Assembly: GCA_040902925.1 (NCBI GenBank)
Contig: JBBDWJ010000167.1
Span: forward strand, 1-28,877
Origin: JBBDWJ01 sp040902925
GTDB taxonomy: Bacteria; Acidobacteriota; Terriglobia; Bryobacterales; UBA6623
Reading direction: 5' to 3'
Length of the DNA: 28,877 nucleotides
Shown: positions 24,447 through 28,877 of the stretch, piece by piece
Position numbering within the stretch: position 1 is the stretch's first letter
Layout: every line of letters begins with the position of its first letter
The notes under the pieces: model-generated
Told to the model about the DNA's origin: nothing
The model's input: only the letters and a program-made list of their open reading frames with translations
Databases searched by the model: none
Made by a program: the position numbers and the translations under genes

Positions 24447-25313
24447 TTAACGCTGCTGGCCTGCCACCGCGCGGAAATCTTCCAGCAGCTCGGGGCTGAC
24501 CTCAAAATCCAGGACCCGGGCCATGATCTGGCTCCAGCCGTGGATGAAATACTCCCAACCGTCGGCGGCATGAACGCCAGCCTGGCGAGCCAATGCGAGT
24601 AACTTGAGATCCCCGCGGTAGTTGAAATCCCAGACGATCGCATCTTGCGGGAAGCGCACGTTTTCCGTCACGGGAGAACCGGGCCGGTCCTTGCCGATCC
24701 CTGTGGCGTTGACGATAAGGCAGCCTGGCGCGAGAGAGGCGATCAAGCGGTCATGATCGGATGCGCCGCTGACGGCGATGCGCTCGGCATCGGCGAGCCC
24801 CGCAATTTCGGAGAGCCGCTCGCTGGAGACATCGGTGAGAATCACCCTGGAGGGCCGGTGATGCCGTTGCAGTACGACCGCCAAGGCCAGGCCAGCGCCG
24901 CCGGCCCCCAGGATGATCGCATCACCCGCAAAGGCGTCGCCTCGCAAGAGCGTTTGCAGGCTGAGCTGCGCGGTGACGGTGTCGATGGCTTGGCCTTCCA
25001 TGCGGCTAGAGCGGCGCACGACGCAGCTTACTTCACCTAGCAATCGAGCGTCGTCGTCCAGGGCATCAAACAGGTCGGCGGCATGGCGGTAGAGCGCAAC
25101 TTTGTGCGTCGTCACCAGAGCGCCGCGGCAGTCGGGGTCCTGCTTGATCCGTACCGCCGCTTCCCGATAGGCCTGAGGCCGGCCTCCGACGGCGATGTCC
25201 ACGCCTTCGAGGGTTGCATCCGGCACGCCGGCCAGACGAACCCAGTGCGGAAAAATCCGTCGGATCGATGAGCCGCCGGTTGAAACGCCCACAAAATACA
25301 TTCGGCTCGGCAT
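24447..25313 (-). CDS. Divergent shikimate dehydrogenase-like (AroE family) protein
   Basis: The 288-residue protein follows the AroE layout: an N-terminal substrate domain, a NAD(P) domain with GAGGAGLA, and a C-terminal IVWDFNYRG region like the family's VxDxxY. Signature blocks are changed: GVSTGGSSI replaces the usual GxPIxHSxSP loop, and GALVTTHK replaces NVTxPxK, keeping the catalytic lysine. The MEGQAIDTV region keeps the catalytic aspartate but not the usual NTD. I therefore call it AroE-like, not a proven shikimate enzyme; quinate or a related cyclic acid is possible. It lies 162 bases downstream of rpmE on the same strand. The Shine-Dalgarno site is weak. Confidence 0.7.
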   Translation of the reverse strand: MPSRMYFVGVSTGGSSIRRIFPHWVRLAGVPDATLEGVDIAVGGRPQAYREAAVRIKQDPDCRGALVTTHKVALYRHAADLFDALDDDARLLGEVSCVVRRSSRMEGQAIDTVTAQLSLQTLLRGDAFAGDAIILGAGGAGLALAVVLQRHHRPSRVILTDVSSERLSEIAGLADAERIAVSGASDHDRLIASLAPGCLIVNATGIGKDRPGSPVTENVRFPQDAIVWDFNYRGDLKLLALARQAGVHAADGWEYFIHGWSQIMARVLDFEVSPELLEDFRAVAGQQR

Positions 25314-25475
25314 GTCATCTACCAGGGCGTTCCGCGAGACACGCCCGGCCCCGACCGGTCAGCCCCCGACGTCAGCCCATTGTAAAGGCCTGCCGTGACG
25401 GCTGAACGGGCGCCCCAAGACAGGCTAACGCCCGCGGCCCCGAGCGGCACATTTCCCCCTGTCGAGAACTACGGA

Positions 25476-25691
25476 TTAGTTGCTGGTGGTCTTCGGCCCG
25501 TATTTGCGGCGGAAGCGTTCGACGCGGCCGGCCGTATCCACGAGTTTCTGCTTACCCGTGAAGAAGGGGTGGCAGTCCGAGCAAATCTCGATGTGGATAT
25601 CGCCCTTGTGGGTGGAGCGCGTCTCAAAAGAGTTCCCGCACGCGCAGTTGACCTTGACGGTCGCGTAAGCGGGGTGGATATCTGCCTTCAT
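25476..25691 (-). CDS. rpmE: 50S ribosomal protein L31 (zinc-binding type)
   Basis: The 71-residue protein is the zinc-binding form of L31 (bL31), a late-assembling protein bridging the ribosomal subunits. It starts MKADIHPAY and has four zinc cysteines at 16, 18, 37 and 40 (VNCACGNSF and EICSDCHPFFTGKQ), then the basic VERFRRKYG. Because the cysteines are kept, it would be the zinc-replete version, and a cysteine-free paralogue may exist elsewhere. GAGGG lies upstream of the ATG. Confidence 0.95.
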   Translation of the reverse strand: MKADIHPAYATVKVNCACGNSFETRSTHKGDIHIEICSDCHPFFTGKQKLVDTAGRVERFRRKYGPKTTSN

Positions 25692-26271
25692 GGGTTTTCC
25701 CTCGATTTCTTACTCAGCATAGCATGAACCCCGCGGTCTCCCGGAGCGTCTGGGGCCTGCTGGAAAGGCCTATTCTGTGGCTCCCGCGCTGCCAACTCGG
25801 CTCACCCTCCCGGAGGCTTGGGGCGCCGCCAACATGTATTGGATGCACGACCCGCCGCCTGCGATTCGAACCGCCTAGATGCGGATACCGGGCCGGCCCA
25901 GGACTGCGGATGCAGCGGAGAGGAATCCGGGAAAGGCGCACGAACCACGCGGCGGGGCCGGTTTTTGTGGAAGTGTGACGCCACGCTTGCGGATGGGGCT
26001 CGGATCGCCTTCGCGATGTTTCCGATTCAGGGCATTAACGCGGGTCAATACCTCATGACGGCCTGCCGAGCCTGCCACGATGTCGCTAAAGCTGGCGACG
26101 GGGCGTGCCAGCAGTTTTTTAGACGACAAGCAGCCACTAAGGGCGAGGAAAGGAATAGGAAGAAGACGGAAAGCGAATCGCCGCGGCGTGAAACGGCTCC
26201 CGCCATAGGCGCGTCCCACCTCTCACGGAAGCGACTCCTGGAGAAAATCTGACAGCCGGAAGAAATTACAG
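25692..26271. other. 580-base region between rpmE and the subtilase without a convincing gene
   Basis: The two flanking genes diverge, so promoters for both should lie here, but I see no clear -35/-10 pair. Several open frames overlap on both strands, none with family features. One plus frame has a single CRACH pattern near 26061-26075. One minus frame (25875-26219) begins with a lipoprotein-like stretch (ALSGC), but its remainder looks like intergenic translation. A terminator-like hairpin lies at 26092-26120. GGAAG precedes the subtilase ATG. Confidence 0.5.
26092..26120 (+). terminator. Terminator-like hairpin upstream of the subtilase gene
   Basis: CTGGC-G-ACG / CGT-GCCAG forms an eight-pair stem with one bulged G and a GGG loop (26092-26111), followed by CAG and six T's (26115-26120). 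It points in the plus direction, but no plus-strand gene precedes it. It could end a small RNA or act as an attenuator in a long subtilase leader. Confidence 0.45.
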
Positions 26272-28877
26272 ATGATGATTCACAATTTGCGCTCGCTCGC
26301 CCTGGCCGTGTTGCTGGGGTTGGCGCTGCTTGACTCCGCTTCCGCGGCAGACGGCCTTCGCAGTTACACGGTACTGTTGCGAGACCCTTCGGTGGGTCAA
26401 CAGGTTCCTCCCCGCTTGCGCTCGCGCGGCGGACGTGTGGACTTCCAGCGGGCGGCGATTCAGTCCGACCTGCGCAATCTTGAACACAAAGTGGATCTAT
26501 CCCAGCAGCCACTGAAGGCTGCCATAGCGCGCGAGGGCGCTGAAGTTGTCGGTTCGGTGCGCCATGTGCTGAACGCGATTTTCATCCGCGCCACGCGCGA
26601 ACAGGCGGCGCGCATTCGCGGGCTGGGCGGCGTGGATCGCGTGGTCCGTAACTCGCGTTTCAAGCTGCTGTTGAATCGCGCTGGCGAAATCGTGCGTGCG
26701 CCGGCGGCCTGGGAGGCGCTTGGCGGCGTCGACAATGCGGGCGCCGGGCTGCGCATCGGAATTCTCGACAGCGGCATCGACCCGGAACATCCGGCGCTTG
26801 TGGATGCAAATCTGACTGTTCCACCGGGGTTTCCTAAGGGACGGCCGGGCGATCTCGCGTTCACCAGCAACAAGGTCATCGTGGCCCGCAGTTACGTAAA
26901 TCTGCTCAACCCCGACGACCCGGATTTCTCGCGGCCTGACGACTACTCGCCGCGTGATCGGGTCGGCCATGGAACCGCAGTGGCGACCATCGCCGCGGGC
27001 CGCAGGGTCACCGCACCCGCCGCCACCCTTACGGGTATCGCTCCGAAAGCTTTCCTCGGCAACTACAAAATCTTTGGCTCGCCGAATATCAATGACTTCA
27101 GCGACACCTCGGCGGTGATCGCCGCCATCGATGACGCCGTGATCGATGGCATGGACATCATTAGCATCAGCTTCGGCGCCATCGCGCAGTTTCCGTATGA
27201 CGAGCAGGGCGACGCCTGCTCCGACGACCCGAATGCGCTGTGCGACCCCACCGCAATCGCCGCCGAAACCGCGGCCGGGCTTGGCGTGGTGGTCGTGGCG
27301 TCGGCGGGCAACGCCGGCTCTTTCGGCGAGCAGAGTTTCCCAGCCTTCAATAGCATTGCTACTCCGGCGTCGGCGCCGAGCGTGATCGCCGTCGGGGCCA
27401 CCGTCAACGCCCGGCAGTTCGTGCAGCGCGTCCTTTTTGACGGCGCCACCGCGACCGCCATTTCCGGGACGGGCCCGAAGCTGCAAAGCCCGCTCGAACG
27501 CGAGGCCATCGCGACGTCGGGTCTCGGAGACGCTTTCGGCTGCCAGGCATTCGCGCAGGGCTCGCTCAACGGACGCATCGCGGTCATCGAGCGCGGGTCT
27601 TGCGATTACGAATTCAAGGTCGCCAACGCGGCAGCGGCTGGCGCGGCGGCGGTGATCGTCGCCAACATCCCGGAAGAGGACGAGCCGTTCGTGATGGTCG
27701 GCCTCGAGACGACCGATATCCCGGCGTACATGATCGGCGGCGGCGACGGCGACACGCTGTTGAACCGGCTGGGAGGAGCGGCGCGGGTGATCGTGACGAT
27801 CGACCCGACGCTGGTGGAGCGCTCCTACGGCTTTGATCAGCTAGCGCCGTATAGCTCGCGCGGGCCGAGCCCGGGGAACAACATCAAGCCTGACCTGGTA
27901 GCCCCCGGCACGTTCATCTACACCGGCGCGCAGCGGTTTGACCCCAACGGCGACACGTACGATGTGACTCAATACGCCTCGGTGGACGGCACCAGCTTTT
28001 CGGCCCCGATCGTCGCCGGCGCCGCGGCGCTGGTGATCCAGCGCAACCCCAACTTCACGGTGGCGGAAGTGAAATCGGCGCTGGTCAACACCGCCGGGCC
28101 CGAGGTGATGGAAGACGGCGCGCAAGCCGGAGTGAATTCAGTGGGCGCGGGCCTGCTCGATATTCCTGTTGCACTTGACCCGATCGCGACGGCGGTGCCC
28201 TCTACGATCAGCTTCGGCGCCGTCGAAGGCGTGGCGCTGCCGATCCAGCGGACGCTGACGCTGCGGAATCCGCGCAACACGCCAGCGACGTATCAAGTGG
28301 CGGTGCAGGCGCGCAACTCGAGTGCGAATGCCGTTGTGCGCGTGCAGGGCGGGTCCAGCGCGAACGTGACGTTGGGGCCGGGACAAACGGCCGACTTGAC
28401 TGTTTCGCTCGAAGGCACGCAGCCCGCGCCCGGGTCCTACGAGGGGTTTCTGATCGTCAGCGGCGTAGCGAACGGCGTGGATCTGGCGATTCCGTATTTC
28501 TTCGCGCGCGGCGACGGTGTGGCGTTCAATTCATTCGTGATCGCCGGCACGGGCGTCGTCGGAACTGTCAACGAGATCCACCCCGAGCTGCTGATCTTCA
28601 AGGTGGTCGATCGATTCGGCCAGCCTGTCGCCGGCTTGCCGGTGGATTTTCGTGTTGTGGAAGGCGGCGGGGCGATTGTTACGGTCGACCCCAGCACCGA
28701 CCTGTTCGGAATCGCGGCGGCCGACACCGACATGGGCCAGACGGTTGGTTTTCAGGATTTCGAGGCTCGCGCCGGCGGGCTGACGGTCCCATTCTTCAAC
28801 GCCGCCCGCGCCAAGCCGCGGATCAATGGCATCGTCAACGGCGCGGGGTTTGCAGCCGGAAGGCCGGTGGCGCCGGG
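26272..28877 (+). CDS. Secreted subtilisin-like serine protease (S8), cut by the window end
   Basis: The frame from ATG 26272 stays open to the window edge, giving 868 residues; the stop is not seen. It has a Sec signal peptide (hydrophobic 8-20, cut near ASA at 24) and a propeptide-like region to about 140. The S8 catalytic set is D166 (GILDSGID), H233 (VGHGTAVA), oxyanion N347 (ASAGNAG) and S575 (DGTSFSAP). A PA-type insert (about 430-500, IERGSCDYEFKVANAAAAGA) sits between N and S. Beyond 620 come beta-sandwich domains, an Ig-like segment (VVDRFGQPVAGLPVDFRV) and the opening INGIVNGAGFAAGRPVAPG of what looks like a TIGR03437-type C-terminal domain. The second ATG at 26275 is also possible. 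Confidence 0.9.
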   Translation, partial: MMIHNLRSLALAVLLGLALLDSASAADGLRSYTVLLRDPSVGQQVPPRLRSRGGRVDFQRAAIQSDLRNLEHKVDLSQQPLKAAIAREGAEVVGSVRHVLNAIFIRATREQAARIRGLGGVDRVVRNSRFKLLLNRAGEIVRAPAAWEALGGVDNAGAGLRIGILDSGIDPEHPALVDANLTVPPGFPKGRPGDLAFTSNKVIVARSYVNLLNPDDPDFSRPDDYSPRDRVGHGTAVATIAAGRRVTAPAATLTGIAPKAFLGNYKIFGSPNINDFSDTSAVIAAIDDAVIDGMDIISISFGAIAQFPYDEQGDACSDDPNALCDPTAIAAETAAGLGVVVVASAGNAGSFGEQSFPAFNSIATPASAPSVIAVGATVNARQFVQRVLFDGATATAISGTGPKLQSPLEREAIATSGLGDAFGCQAFAQGSLNGRIAVIERGSCDYEFKVANAAAAGAAAVIVANIPEEDEPFVMVGLETTDIPAYMIGGGDGDTLLNRLGGAARVIVTIDPTLVERSYGFDQLAPYSSRGPSPGNNIKPDLVAPGTFIYTGAQRFDPNGDTYDVTQYASVDGTSFSAPIVAGAAALVIQRNPNFTVAEVKSALVNTAGPEVMEDGAQAGVNSVGAGLLDIPVALDPIATAVPSTISFGAVEGVALPIQRTLTLRNPRNTPATYQVAVQARNSSANAVVRVQGGSSANVTLGPGQTADLTVSLEGTQPAPGSYEGFLIVSGVANGVDLAIPYFFARGDGVAFNSFVIAGTGVVGTVNEIHPELLIFKVVDRFGQPVAGLPVDFRVVEGGGAIVTVDPSTDLFGIAAADTDMGQTVGFQDFEARAGGLTVPFFNAARAKPRINGIVNGAGFAAGRPVAP

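Noticed and set aside
25862..25882. GGTTCGAATC on the minus strand, another T-loop-like sequence
   Set aside because: The flanks do not pair as a T-stem and no cloverleaf can be drawn.
25875..26219. Minus-strand frame with lipoprotein-like start (ALSGC)
   Set aside because: The rest has no domain character, no Shine-Dalgarno signal is clear, and other frames overlap it. Not supported enough to call a gene.
25818..26252. Plus-strand frame with a CXXCH haem-like motif (CRACH)
   Set aside because: One isolated motif, no signal peptide, no cytochrome context and low-complexity flanks. It is most likely chance in GC-rich DNA.

Overview
The window reads as chromosomal DNA of an Acidobacteriota bacterium, most likely of the Solibacter/Bryobacter group. 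It is GC-rich and densely coded. The clade hints are two exported proteins with carboxypeptidase-regulatory-like repeats, several Tat-exported enzymes (aldo/keto reductase, sugar-phosphate isomerase-like), and a subtilase whose visible C-terminus starts a Solibacter-type TIGR03437-like tail. The taxonomy is an inference from gene families, not from a marker-gene search. I see no phage, insertion sequence, CRISPR array or plasmid gene. Most of the window is ordinary core chromosome.

Layout. (1) 1-5519, minus strand: a heptose nucleotidyltransferase (rfaE2), mfd, a SurA-like periplasmic chaperone, and the start of a YhaM-type 3'-5' exoribonuclease. (2) 5671-6960, plus: an AAA+ ATPase whose frame is broken by one TAG codon in the sensor-1 region. 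(3) 7001-8055, minus: a two-gene unit of histidine phosphatase and gamma-glutamylcyclotransferase-like protein, overlapping by ATGA. (4) 8280-9914, plus: a membrane protein of the lipase maturation factor family. (5) 10145-12981, plus: ftsY, ribD and riboflavin synthase. (6) 13146-14590, plus: two closely related cyclophilins, one lipoprotein and one cytosolic. (7) 14671-17927, plus: two overlapping exported beta-sandwich repeat proteins. (8) 17968-20737, minus: two Tat-exported enzymes. (9) 21006-23393, minus: a PilZ protein with a clear intrinsic terminator, and the CstA peptide/pyruvate-type transporter. (10) 23607-24423, plus: tRNA-Gln(TTG) and a small LiaI-like membrane protein. (11) 24447-25691, minus: a divergent shikimate dehydrogenase-like protein and ribosomal protein L31. 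(12) 25692-26271: a 580-base region without a convincing gene. (13) 26272 to the end, plus: a secreted subtilase cut by the window edge.

Functional themes are envelope and protein folding (SurA, two cyclophilins, FtsY, RfaE2, lipase maturation factor), riboflavin synthesis (ribD, ribE), and secreted or periplasmic degradation (subtilase, Tat enzymes). I found no convincing new multi-gene system. The best leads are the single amber codon in an otherwise intact AAA+ ATPase, altered catalytic residues in the histidine phosphatase and the aldo/keto reductase, and the orphan terminator-like hairpin upstream of the subtilase.
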